Assembly: GCF_013179805.1 (NCBI RefSeq)
Contig: NZ_SRRZ01000131.1
Location: forward strand, 1-20,848
Source of the DNA: Microcoleus asticus IPMA8
GTDB lineage: Bacteria; Cyanobacteriota; Cyanobacteriia; Cyanobacteriales; Microcoleaceae
Length of the DNA stretch: 20,848 nucleotides
Direction of reading: 5' to 3'
Shown piece after piece: positions 8,246 through 15,638 of this stretch (position 1 is its first letter; each line of letters begins with the position of its first letter). The position numbers and the translations under genes were made by a program. The notes beneath the pieces were generated by a model. It was not told where the DNA came from, did no database searches, and worked only from the letters and a program-made list of their open reading frames with translations.

Positions 8246-9214
8246 CTAAACTTCCTCTGACTGGCTGATTCCTTCTGCGGGGACGGGGATAGAGTTGCCA
8301 GTGCGACTGCGCCACCAAGCTAGCAGCGTGCTGGCAATGAAAATACTCGAATACGCACCAGCAATAAAACCGACAATCAAAGCTAAAGCAAAGTATTTGA
8401 GGGTTTCGCCGCCAAACAAAAAGATTGAAAACAATGTCAGCAGCGTTGTCATCGTCGTGTTAATTGACCTTCCCAGCGTCTGCATGACAGCATCATCGAC
8501 AATTTGATCGATCGACTGTCCCGGATTTAGCTTAATTACTTCTCGCACGCGATCGTAAATTACTACTGTATCGTTAACAGAAAAACCGATAATTGTCAAG
8601 AGCGCAACCACAAATAAACTGTCAACTTCCACTCCTTGAACTAAACCCAAAAACGAGAAAACACCAAGAGTAACCAACACGTCGTGGAATAGAGCAACGA
8701 AAGCAAAAAAGGCATAATCCAACTGAAACCGGAATGTCAGATAAATAGTAATGCCAGCAAAGGAAAGAAATAAAGCCAACAATCCCGAAGTAAATAATTG
8801 TTTACCGAGGGTAGGCCCAACCGTATCAATTTGAGTAGATTGAGGAGCAAAAGCGCCTATCTTTTCGCTCAAAGCTGTTTGTAAATTAGTCCGCTGTTCG
8901 ACATCCAAAGTTTTCGTTCGCAGCGACAAACCGCGCTGTTCTTGGCCTATAACTTGAATGCTGCTGCCACCTAAACCTTGGGCGTCCAGGACTTCGCGGA
9001 CAGCAGCAAGATCGATGGGTTTACAATTTTCCGGTTTCGTGCAGTCGAGTTCAAATTGCAGCCGAGTGCCACCAATAAAATCTAAACTGGGGCGCAGGGG
9101 TGCGCGAATGTCGGGACGAGTCCAAGAAATCGCCATCGACACTATACCTGCGAGGATTATAGCGGCGGAAATACTCCACCAGATCGATCGCTGTTTGATA
9201 ACACTGAATTTCAT
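8246..9214 (-). CDS. secF: Protein translocase subunit SecF
   Basis: 322 residues, the normal length for bacterial SecF. With SecD it forms the proton-driven accessory complex that helps SecYEG release proteins on the far side of the plasma or thylakoid membrane. TM1 is at about 12-30 and is followed by the conserved DFIGGT (45-50). A small periplasmic domain covers about 50-135, and five further TM helices lie in the C-terminal half. The SecF signature GFSVNDTVVIYDRVRE is at 210-225, with SINTTMTT at 250-257. C58 and C64 in the periplasmic loop could form a disulphide, which I do not know as a standard SecF feature. Translation starts at ATG 9214 with no clear Shine-Dalgarno sequence. It follows secD after 192 bp of repeats, in the order pdhB-secD-secF. 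Confidence 0.95.
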   Translation of the reverse strand: MKFSVIKQRSIWWSISAAIILAGIVSMAISWTRPDIRAPLRPSLDFIGGTRLQFELDCTKPENCKPIDLAAVREVLDAQGLGGSSIQVIGQEQRGLSLRTKTLDVEQRTNLQTALSEKIGAFAPQSTQIDTVGPTLGKQLFTSGLLALFLSFAGITIYLTFRFQLDYAFFAFVALFHDVLVTLGVFSFLGLVQGVEVDSLFVVALLTIIGFSVNDTVVIYDRVREVIKLNPGQSIDQIVDDAVMQTLGRSINTTMTTLLTLFSIFLFGGETLKYFALALIVGFIAGAYSSIFIASTLLAWWRSRTGNSIPVPAEGISQSEEV

Positions 9215-9220
9215 AATTTG

Positions 9221-9307
9221 AAGGAAGAGGGAAGAAGGAAGAAGGAAGAAGGAAGAAGGAAGAAGGAAGAAGGAAGAAGGAAGAAGGAAGAGGGAAGAAG
9301 AAAGAAA
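9221..9307. repeat. GGAAGAA heptamer tandem array
   Basis: About ten head-to-tail copies of the 7-mer GGAAGAA, some with AGAGGGA variants at the edges, start 7 bp upstream of the secF start codon. On the secF-sense strand it is a run of TTCTTCC. Its length varies by whole heptamers, which suggests slippage. It occupies the place of the secF ribosome binding site and so may affect secF translation (inference). Confidence 0.85.
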
Positions 9308-9319
9308 TATTTCTCAATG

Positions 9320-9366
9320 TAGGTAGGGTGCGCATTGCGAACCTTACCTACGGCGCACCTTACCTA
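9320..9366. repeat. Inverted repeat TAGGTA(G/A)GGTGCGC between secD and secF
   Basis: The arms at 9320-9333 and 9353-9366 are complementary over 14 bp with one mismatch. A second copy of ACCTTACCTA at 9341-9350 duplicates the right arm's end. This type of hairpin is common in cyanobacterial intergenic DNA. It could attenuate or terminate transcription between secD and secF, or protect mRNA ends. Confidence 0.6.
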
Positions 9367-9367
9367 G

Positions 9368-9411
9368 TCTGTCAACAGTTAACAGTCAACAGTCAACATT
9401 CAACTGTTAAC
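9368..9411. repeat. AACAGTC heptamer array at the secD 3' end
   Basis: Repeated CAACAGT/TTAACAG words run into the secD coding end. The secD stop codon TAA (complement of 9407-9409) lies inside a repeat word, so the last codon boundary is set by the array. Confidence 0.65.
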
Positions 9412-10804
9412 TATTAGCAGTTTTCGATAAATCTGGACAGAACCACTGAGGTTTTCGCAGGGCCGGAAAGCCCAACACTACCAAAAGTAGAGTGCGGCTG
9501 CAAGTAATAGCAGTAAACATACTCACTACTACGCCCAATGCCAGAGTTACAGCAAACCCTTTAACTAAACCAGCGCCCAACCAGAACAAAGCAGCACAAG
9601 CAATAACTGTTGTGACGTTGCCGTCTAAAATGCTGGAAAAAGCGCGGTAAAAACCAGATTCGACCGATCTATAAAGCGTTTTTCCCGCCCGCAACTCTTC
9701 CCGCGTGCGCTCAAAAATCAGCACGTTAGCATCCACGGCCATCCCGATGCTGAGCACAAAACCCGCAATTCCCGGCAGGGTTAATGTCACTCCCAAAAGC
9801 ACGAAAGCTGCCCAAGTTAACAGAGCATAAATTAACAGAGAAATATTGGCAATTACGCCGGGGAGTCGATAGTAGGCAACCATGAAAATCAAGACTAAAA
9901 TCAAGCCGCCGATACCTGCGTTAATACTGCTTTGAATGCTGTCTCTACCCAAGCTAGCGCCGACAGTACGGTTTTCTACAATTTCGACCGGCACAGGCAA
10001 AGCGCCACCCCGCAATTGCACTGCTAAATCGTTGGCTTCTTGCGTGGTAAAGTTGCCTTGAATTACGGCACTCCCACCAGTAATTCCTGTTTGGGCAAAT
10101 TCAACACCGACGACGGGAGAACTGATCATTCTTTCGTCTAGGAAAATACCGATACTGCGTCCGGTGCCTGCTAAATTTTTAGTGAGTTGGGCAAAGAGTT
10201 CGCCTCCTGGGGTATCGAAAACAAGAGCAACGTTCCAGTTGTTCCCAGCCGACAAGGGTTGAGGTTGAGCGTCTTTGAGGTTTTCGCCACCGAGTCCGCT
10301 GCTTTTGAAGAGTTTGGCGATCGCCTCATTGCTTCTTTTCAAAGCAGCCTGATTTTCTTGAGTGGCTGCCTCATTTTTGCTAGTTTTTAATTCTGTTTGT
10401 TTGAGCAGCAATTCCTGCTGCAACTGCCTCTCAATGGCTAATTGTGTTTCTGTCCCGGGCAGTTGTTCCTTAAATTCTAGCTTGGCCGTGCCTCCCAAAA
10501 CTCGTTCTGCTTGCTGCGGGTCATTGACTCCGGGCAACTGCACGAGAATTTGGTCTTCTCCTACTGTTTGGACTAATGCTTCGGAAACGCCCAAACCGTT
10601 GACGCGGTTTTCGACAATCCGCCGCACTGCTTCTAACATTCCCTGGTCAATTTTGGGAATTGTGGGGGTAGTTTTTACTTGAATTGTGAGTTGCGACCCT
10701 CCTTGCAAGTCTAATCCCAGCCGCGTCGGAATTGTTACTATTACAGTAATGGCGGCGATGATTAAAACAAAAATTAGGGCTAATATGGAACGTTGTTTTT
10801 GCAT
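9407..10804 (-). CDS. secD: Protein translocase subunit SecD
   Basis: 465 residues, a usual cyanobacterial length. SecD pairs with SecF and uses the proton gradient to pull exported proteins through SecYEG. TM1 (about 6-26) leads into the conserved LDLQGGSQLTI (31-41). The first periplasmic domain follows, with NRVNGLGVSEALVQTVGEDQ (67-86). A Gln/Lys-rich helical stretch at about 122-165 is the least conserved part. The second periplasmic portion includes VALVFDTPGGELFAQLT. The C-terminal membrane domain begins near 295 and contains GMAVDANVLIFERTREE (354-370) with the key aspartate D358. ATG 10804 is used; no Shine-Dalgarno sequence is visible. It is downstream of pdhB and upstream of secF, and both gaps are filled with repeats. 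The stop lies within a repeat word. Confidence 0.95.
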   Translation of the reverse strand: MQKQRSILALIFVLIIAAITVIVTIPTRLGLDLQGGSQLTIQVKTTPTIPKIDQGMLEAVRRIVENRVNGLGVSEALVQTVGEDQILVQLPGVNDPQQAERVLGGTAKLEFKEQLPGTETQLAIERQLQQELLLKQTELKTSKNEAATQENQAALKRSNEAIAKLFKSSGLGGENLKDAQPQPLSAGNNWNVALVFDTPGGELFAQLTKNLAGTGRSIGIFLDERMISSPVVGVEFAQTGITGGSAVIQGNFTTQEANDLAVQLRGGALPVPVEIVENRTVGASLGRDSIQSSINAGIGGLILVLIFMVAYYRLPGVIANISLLIYALLTWAAFVLLGVTLTLPGIAGFVLSIGMAVDANVLIFERTREELRAGKTLYRSVESGFYRAFSSILDGNVTTVIACAALFWLGAGLVKGFAVTLALGVVVSMFTAITCSRTLLLVVLGFPALRKPQWFCPDLSKTANS

Positions 10805-10807
10805 ATT

Positions 10808-10943
10808 TAATTATTAGTCATTGGTCAGTTGGCAGTTGTCAGTTGGCAGTTGGCGGTTGGCAGATTTTAGTCAACAGTCATCGGTCATCAGTCATCCGTC
10901 AACAGTCATCAGTCAACAGTCAACAGTCAACCAATGACTACTG
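10808..10943. repeat. Heptamer-type repeat array between pdhB and secD
   Basis: The gap of about 150 bp consists almost wholly of repeated words: CAGTTGG/CAGTTGT near 10825-10862, then AGTCAACAGTCATC and AGTCAACAGTCAACC variants up to 10943. Period is near 7 or its multiples. No promoter is visible in it. Secondary structure is limited because the words are mostly direct repeats. Confidence 0.75.
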
Positions 10944-10955
10944 ACTAATCACTAT

Positions 10956-11939
10956 TTATACTCGCAAAGCTACCATTTTTTGGACTGCTTCGACAATTTG
11001 AGTGGGCTGGACAATTGTCAGTCTTTCCAAATTGCCGTTGTAAGGTGTGGGAATATCTTGTGAAGACAGGCGCAAAACTGGTGCGTCGAGTTCGTCAAAA
11101 AATCGATCGCTAATCGAAGCAATTAGTTCGGCACCTATGCCTCCTGTTTTCATGCACTCCTCTACAATAATTACTTTGTGAGTTTTGCGAATAGATTCGC
11201 CAATTGTCTCCATGTCTAGGGGTTTGAGAGAAATTAGGTCAATTACTTCTGGATCGTAACCTTCTTTTAGCAGTGCGGGCACAGCTTGCAAGACGTGGTG
11301 CCGCATCCTGGAATATGTCAGGATGGTGACATCTTTGCCCGATCGCACAATTTCTGCTTTGTCCAGCGGCACTAAATATTCTGTTTCTGGCAAATTTTCT
11401 TTGAGGTTGTAAAGAAGGACGTGCTCGAAAAACAGAACCGGGTTATCGTCGCGGATGGCTGATTTTAAAAGTCCTTTGGCGTTGTAGGGAGTCGAACAGG
11501 CAACTATTTTCAAACCCGGTACAGCTTGGAAATATGCTTCTAGGCGCTGGGAGTGTTCCGCGCCGAGTTGCCGGCCCACGCCGCCGGGCCCGCGAATTAC
11601 CATTGGCATTTTGAAGTTGCCGCCGGATGTGTAGCGAAGCATTCCGGCGTTGTTGGAAATTTGGTTGAAGGCCAGCAGCAAAAAGCCCATGTTCATGCCT
11701 TCGATAATCGGCCGCAGTCCCGTCATTGCTGCGCCTACTGCCATGCCTGTAAAGCTATTTTCGGCGATCGGGGTGTCTAGCACTCTAAGTTCGCCGTATT
11801 TGTTGTAGAGGTCTTTGGTGACTTTATAGGAACCGCCGTATTGACCTACGTCTTCGCCGAGTACGAATACGGCGGAGTCGCGGGCCATTTCTTCGTCTAA
11901 CGCCTCGCGGAGGGCGTTGAACAATAAGGTTTCTGCCAT
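10956..11939 (-). CDS. pdhB: Pyruvate dehydrogenase E1 component, beta subunit
   Basis: 327 residues, full length for cyanobacterial and plastid PdhB. With the alpha subunit it forms the thiamine diphosphate-dependent E1 that decarboxylates pyruvate and passes the acetyl group to the E2 lipoyl domain, supplying acetyl-CoA. The N-terminal pyrimidine-binding domain shows VLGEDVGQYGGSYKVT (about 26-41), DTPIAE (55-60) and GAAMTGLRPIIEGM (69-82). The middle reads RGPGGVGRQLGAEHSQ, a typical loop. The C-terminal transketolase domain includes VIDLISLKPLDMETI and EECMKTGGIGAELIA. ATG 11939 opens the frame, and the four following residues AETL match the family start. There is no Shine-Dalgarno sequence; the bases before ATG are CCTCCT. 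The alpha subunit gene is not in the window. Confidence 0.96.
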   Translation of the reverse strand: MAETLLFNALREALDEEMARDSAVFVLGEDVGQYGGSYKVTKDLYNKYGELRVLDTPIAENSFTGMAVGAAMTGLRPIIEGMNMGFLLLAFNQISNNAGMLRYTSGGNFKMPMVIRGPGGVGRQLGAEHSQRLEAYFQAVPGLKIVACSTPYNAKGLLKSAIRDDNPVLFFEHVLLYNLKENLPETEYLVPLDKAEIVRSGKDVTILTYSRMRHHVLQAVPALLKEGYDPEVIDLISLKPLDMETIGESIRKTHKVIIVEECMKTGGIGAELIASISDRFFDELDAPVLRLSSQDIPTPYNGNLERLTIVQPTQIVEAVQKMVALRV

Positions 11940-12133
11940 AGGAGGTTAAGCAATGATTGCAGGAGGGTCAGATTAGAATCTTAACCTTTTGGGGGTGTCG
12001 ATCTAGGAGTCGATCGCAAATTTGGCAGTTAAAACCTGACATTTTGCCAATCTTTATCATAACATTTGTATTATGTCAATGAATATTTAAGTTAAAATAA
12101 TACTAACTTGCCTGCCCACAGCAGAGGAATATT

Positions 12134-12586
12134 ATGCTCCAGACAAAAACTGAGCTAACTCTGGAAGAGTTTCTCGCTCTTCCCGAAGGAGAAGGCGATA
12201 TTACCTACGAATTTATTGACGAGCAGGCAGTACCGAAGATGTCACCTAAAAAATTTCATTCTCGCCTCACCAGAAGCCTAATAAAACTCCTCGAACAGTG
12301 GGGTGAGGAACGGGGCGAAATAGGTGTAGAATGGGTGGTAAGATTAACCAGACTGGGGCGAGATTGGGTGCCAGTACCAGACCTTTTATATGTTTCTTAC
12401 CAACGCTTATCTCCAGACTGGAATCAAGATGAAGCCTGTCCTGTAGTCCCAGAATTAGTCATAGAAATTATTTCACCCGAACCAACTTTCGTTCAGTTAG
12501 CTGCTAAAGCGAGAGATTATTTAGATGCTAAGGTATTGCGGGTTTGGATAGTAGATAGCAAGGCGAGAAGCCTTACAGTTTTTTAG
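12134..12586 (+). CDS. Uma2-family (DUF820) endonuclease-like protein, C-terminally truncated
   Basis: 150 residues of a PD-(D/E)XK-type fold common in cyanobacteria; the biological role of the family is unclear and many copies lie near mobile DNA. Visible motifs: LTLEEFLALPE at the start, PVPDLLYVS (about 95-103, with the aspartate), PELVIEIISPEP (about 115-126, with the glutamate), and AAKARDYLDAKVLRVWIVD with the lysine. The full active-site pattern is therefore present. Family members normally run on for some 35-45 residues after the SLTVF segment. Here the frame hits TAG at 12584, one base before an IS701 fragment begins, so the C-terminus was lost to that insertion or rearrangement. GAGG lies about 8 bases before ATG 12134. 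Confidence 0.75.
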   Translation: MLQTKTELTLEEFLALPEGEGDITYEFIDEQAVPKMSPKKFHSRLTRSLIKLLEQWGEERGEIGVEWVVRLTRLGRDWVPVPDLLYVSYQRLSPDWNQDEACPVVPELVIEIISPEPTFVQLAAKARDYLDAKVLRVWIVDSKARSLTVF

Positions 12587-12871
12587 GTTAGGACTAACAG
12601 AATATCAAATCAGAGATAAACGCAGTCGTCGGAGGCATTTAATTTTGGTGTTTTGTTCCTACACTTTCATTCTCTAGCATACCTTAACTGGAGGATTAAG
12701 ACCCAGGTGGGCAAATAAACCTTTAAACAGCTTTACTAATGCGCTCTCAGCGTTTCGCACAGCAATATCTTTTCGGTTTGTGTGTTATGATTGAACCAAA
12801 ATTGGAACGTATTCTCTGCTTGTAAAGCTAGTTCGATGCTCTGTGTGGGCTTGAATTTTGTTTAAGTACCG
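12587..12871 (+). mobile_element. IS701-family 3'-end fragment, copy 2
   Basis: 285 bp corresponding to the last quarter of the transposase and the right terminus. In frame pieces it reads LGLTEYQIRDKRS, HLILVFC and GGLRPRWANKPLNSFTNALSAFRTAIS, with a stop in place of a Trp codon and a frameshift after FVC. The right end is AAGTACCG followed by TTAA (12872-12875), a YTAR-type target. No left end is present: the fragment abuts the truncated Uma2 gene. It is about 95% identical by eye to the fragment ending at 15638, in the same orientation, and shares its TGTTATG frameshift. Confidence 0.8.
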
Positions 12872-12949
12872 TTAACGCCACATTTGCCCGAATCTCATTC
12901 TTGTATTCTCACTCAAATTTAAAATTAAAAGCGATTGTGGGTTCCTAGC

Positions 12950-14845
12950 TTAATTTCTAACTTTTTCAATAACGAATGTAGAGCAAAAATCCTTACTGTG
13001 TAATAACTTTAATTGGTAGCGTCGGGCAAGTTTTTGTGTGATTTCAGCCTCGCAAGTTACAATAACTTCCGGCGGACTAAACTTATGATTCTTATTTTTG
13101 TGACCATATTCAACTAGGTATAATATTGAATATTTTTTTGTGGTAATATTCGCTAACTTTGAGTAAAAAACTAAGTGAGCATTATAGTTATTGCTTACTG
13201 CTGTAAAAGTGTTTAGTTGTGGCATATCCTTGAAAACCTCTTGAAAGTAATCTCTATACCTTATGAGAGGATTGTATTGGTCAAAACTTAGTATTTCTTG
13301 CTTGTAAACTAAGTTATAGGTAGTATTAAAATAAGGAATAGAGAAAATAGATATTACAGTTAAAGCAAAGATTAACTGACGCTTCAAAGCGTTAATAGAG
13401 AAATAATTGTTCAGCGAATTGAAAATTTCAGATATCCCTACACCAATAACTAGGGCAGCTATAGGATAAAGAGGGTTATCATACCAGTAAAGCTTAGTTT
13501 TTGAATAAGAAATTATTAACAAATGGCAGGTTAAGTAGAAAAACCCAAAAATTCCAATGTTTTTCAGATTTTTTTTAAGGCTGAAGATACCGCTCAACAA
13601 AGCAACAGGTAGCACATAAATCCAAGGAATAAATCTGTCTTTTATTAGGTTATTTATATAAAACAAAAATGAAGCACTGTGATTTTCGTTAACTTCTAAA
13701 TATCTCCCACCCACTTCATTATTGAACACAGCACTAATATATCCAGGGTTATAATGCTCTCTTAAAAAATAGTAGCCTAATACGACTCCGCTAAAAAGAA
13801 TAACTGAAATATAAAATCGAGAGGAAAATAGCAATTTTCCCATTTTCTTTTGATAAGCAGTATAGAGAAGAATACCCGGTAATGGAAGAATACCCGCTAC
13901 GCCTTTTGTCAAAACTGCTAAAATTATTGCAACCGTTGCTATTGACCAATAAAAATTTTGTTTTTTTGGTTCAGTGGAGTGCAAATAAATAAAGTATGAT
14001 AGTGAATAAATAGTAATCCAAAGCACAAGTATGGCATCATAATCTCCGGTTCTTCCTGTGTGATAACCCATAAAACCAGAACTTGTTATTAATACCAACC
14101 CACTTACCAAACCTATTTTGAGAGCCTTCAAGTATTTAGTAGCAAATATAAAAATTATAATAGCTGTAGTCATAGCAGATAATGCTGATGGCAACCGGAG
14201 CGCAAATTCGTTATATCCGAAATTTTTCATAGACAATACTATCATCCAAATTAATAGGGGTGGTTTAGTCCCCCACATATCGGGATTTCCGTTAAAATAG
14301 GTGACAAGTAAGTTGCCGTTAAAAGCCATTTCTAAGGCGTTAACTGCTCGCCGCGATTCATCCCACATCTGAACAGGTGCTACACCTAAATTGATTAAAA
14401 ATACAAAATAACAAGCAACAATAAACAGCCCTAAACTAATTGAAAACCGATGTTTTACAATTTTATTGATTGTGCTTACCAATGAATTACGAGTAGTAGA
14501 TATATCCTCGGTGTTGAACCTTAAAAGCGCAAGTAATAAACAAATATAAAAAATTATAACAATTCCTGATAATAATAACAAAAATGTTCTACTAGAAGTA
14601 TTATCAAGTCGCGATCGCCATTTTTGGGTAGTAGTTTGGGAATCTCTTTGAGCTATATTTCCTTGCACAGCGACAACATGATAATTGGCTGGTAAAGAGT
14701 ATCGAATTTCCTGCGAAACTAATGCTTGAGGGGTTGAATTTGCCGTAACTGCAAAAACCGCAAGTTGGAAGCAAAAATAGCAAAGTAACAAGAAAAAAAA
14801 ATAGTGGAGTAACTTTTGTAATTTTTTCCACAAAAATAACTTCAT
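12950..14845 (-). CDS. Membrane glycosyltransferase, ArnT/PMT (GT39/GT83-like) family
   Basis: 631 residues with about a dozen hydrophobic segments. The family moves a sugar from a polyprenyl-phosphate carrier to a lipid, protein or glycan on the outer face of the membrane. The catalytic core starts near residue 135. The acidic loop motif is MWDESRRAVNALEM, with D162 and E163. It is followed by GTKPPLLIW (192-200), RLPSALSA, the TGRTGDYDAIL motif (264-272) and LTKGVAGILPLPG (312-324). The C-terminal ~130 residues are likely an extracytoplasmic domain. Unusual is an N-terminal extension of about 130 residues with its own two hydrophobic segments (about 13-33 and 88-110) around a polar loop I cannot assign. 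The gene is strikingly AT-rich next to its neighbours and lies between two IS701 fragments, which suggests acquisition. ATG 14845 has no clear ribosome binding site. The acceptor is unknown. Confidence 0.85.
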   Translation of the reverse strand: MKLFLWKKLQKLLHYFFFLLLCYFCFQLAVFAVTANSTPQALVSQEIRYSLPANYHVVAVQGNIAQRDSQTTTQKWRSRLDNTSSRTFLLLLSGIVIIFYICLLLALLRFNTEDISTTRNSLVSTINKIVKHRFSISLGLFIVACYFVFLINLGVAPVQMWDESRRAVNALEMAFNGNLLVTYFNGNPDMWGTKPPLLIWMIVLSMKNFGYNEFALRLPSALSAMTTAIIIFIFATKYLKALKIGLVSGLVLITSSGFMGYHTGRTGDYDAILVLWITIYSLSYFIYLHSTEPKKQNFYWSIATVAIILAVLTKGVAGILPLPGILLYTAYQKKMGKLLFSSRFYISVILFSGVVLGYYFLREHYNPGYISAVFNNEVGGRYLEVNENHSASFLFYINNLIKDRFIPWIYVLPVALLSGIFSLKKNLKNIGIFGFFYLTCHLLIISYSKTKLYWYDNPLYPIAALVIGVGISEIFNSLNNYFSINALKRQLIFALTVISIFSIPYFNTTYNLVYKQEILSFDQYNPLIRYRDYFQEVFKDMPQLNTFTAVSNNYNAHLVFYSKLANITTKKYSILYLVEYGHKNKNHKFSPPEVIVTCEAEITQKLARRYQLKLLHSKDFCSTFVIEKVRN

Positions 14846-15309
14846 CGCTTTATACTTAATGGGTCATTAGTCGTTAGAGATATAAGTTAAGCTAAAAAAT
14901 ATGAGCTTAACAGATAGCTTTAGAAAAAGTATTTACTTCATTTTACAATAAATGCTAGGGATTAGTCAAGAAAAAAAAATAGTAATTTTATTTTGCACAA
15001 TTCTGCTGTTGTATACCCAAGTCAACTTGGCGAACCTTAGTCGTTAGATAGCACGTTTAAATGATTTGTGCAAAAGCCTCGTATTTATTGAAATTCCTAA
15101 TTTTTTTTGGATTTCTTGATAACTTCCTCTTAACAAGATTAATCTGACGGCTTATCCTCTCTTCCATTTTATCACCTATCTATTGTTATCAAGAAATTAT
15201 TGTAACTCCAGGAGCTTTCCTTTTATATCCTAGATTTCATCAATTGACATCTATTTACCTCTAACCATATAATTTTTAGTTTTAGTTAGTATATTACCAT
15301 TCTCTTAAG
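14846..15309. other. AT-rich non-coding stretch upstream of the glycosyltransferase gene
   Basis: No gene is seen. It holds a 12-bp direct repeat TTAGTCGTTAGA (14867-14878 and 15037-15048), a short near-palindrome CCAAGT-CA-ACTTGG (15017-15030), and a perfect 13-bp inverted repeat ATTTCTTGATAAC (15111-15123) with GTTATCAAGAAAT (15185-15197). The last has a 61-nt centre and could be the ends of a small element, but no target duplication is visible. Confidence 0.4.
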
Positions 15310-15638
15310 TTGCACAACTCATTGAGACGTGCTATAGAGAAGCTCTCGTGACTGTTAGGACTAAAAGAATACCAAGCCAGAGATAAACGCAGTCCTCGGA
15401 AGCCTTTAATTTTGGTGTTTTGTGCCTACACTTTCATTCTCTGGCATACCTTAACTGGAGGATTAAGACCCAGGTGGGCAAATAAACCTTTAAACAGCTT
15501 TACTGATGCGCTCTCAGCGTTTCGCACAGCAATATGTTTTCGGTTTGTGTGTTATGGCTGAACCAAAATTGGGACGTATTCTCTGCTTATAAAGCTAGTT
15601 CGATGCTCTGTTTGGGCTTGAAACTTATTTAAGTCCCG
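15310..15638 (+). mobile_element. IS701-family 3'-end fragment, copy 3
   Basis: From 15354 the match to copy 2 is co-linear and free of length changes (285 bp each). Weaker similarity to copy 1 (YREA region) extends left to about 15310. Reading frame pieces: LGLKEYQARDKRS, ILVFCAYTFILWHTLTGGL and RPRWANKPLNSFTDALSAF. The right end AAGTCCCG is followed by CTAA (15639-15642), a YTAR-type target that contains the complement of the stop codon of the adjacent NACHT gene. The left terminus is absent. Confidence 0.8.

Noticed and set aside
9051..9335. Open frame rich in Phe, Leu, Pro and Ser upstream of secF
   Set aside because: Most of it is translation of the GGAAGAA heptamer array, with the rest a shifted reading of secF.
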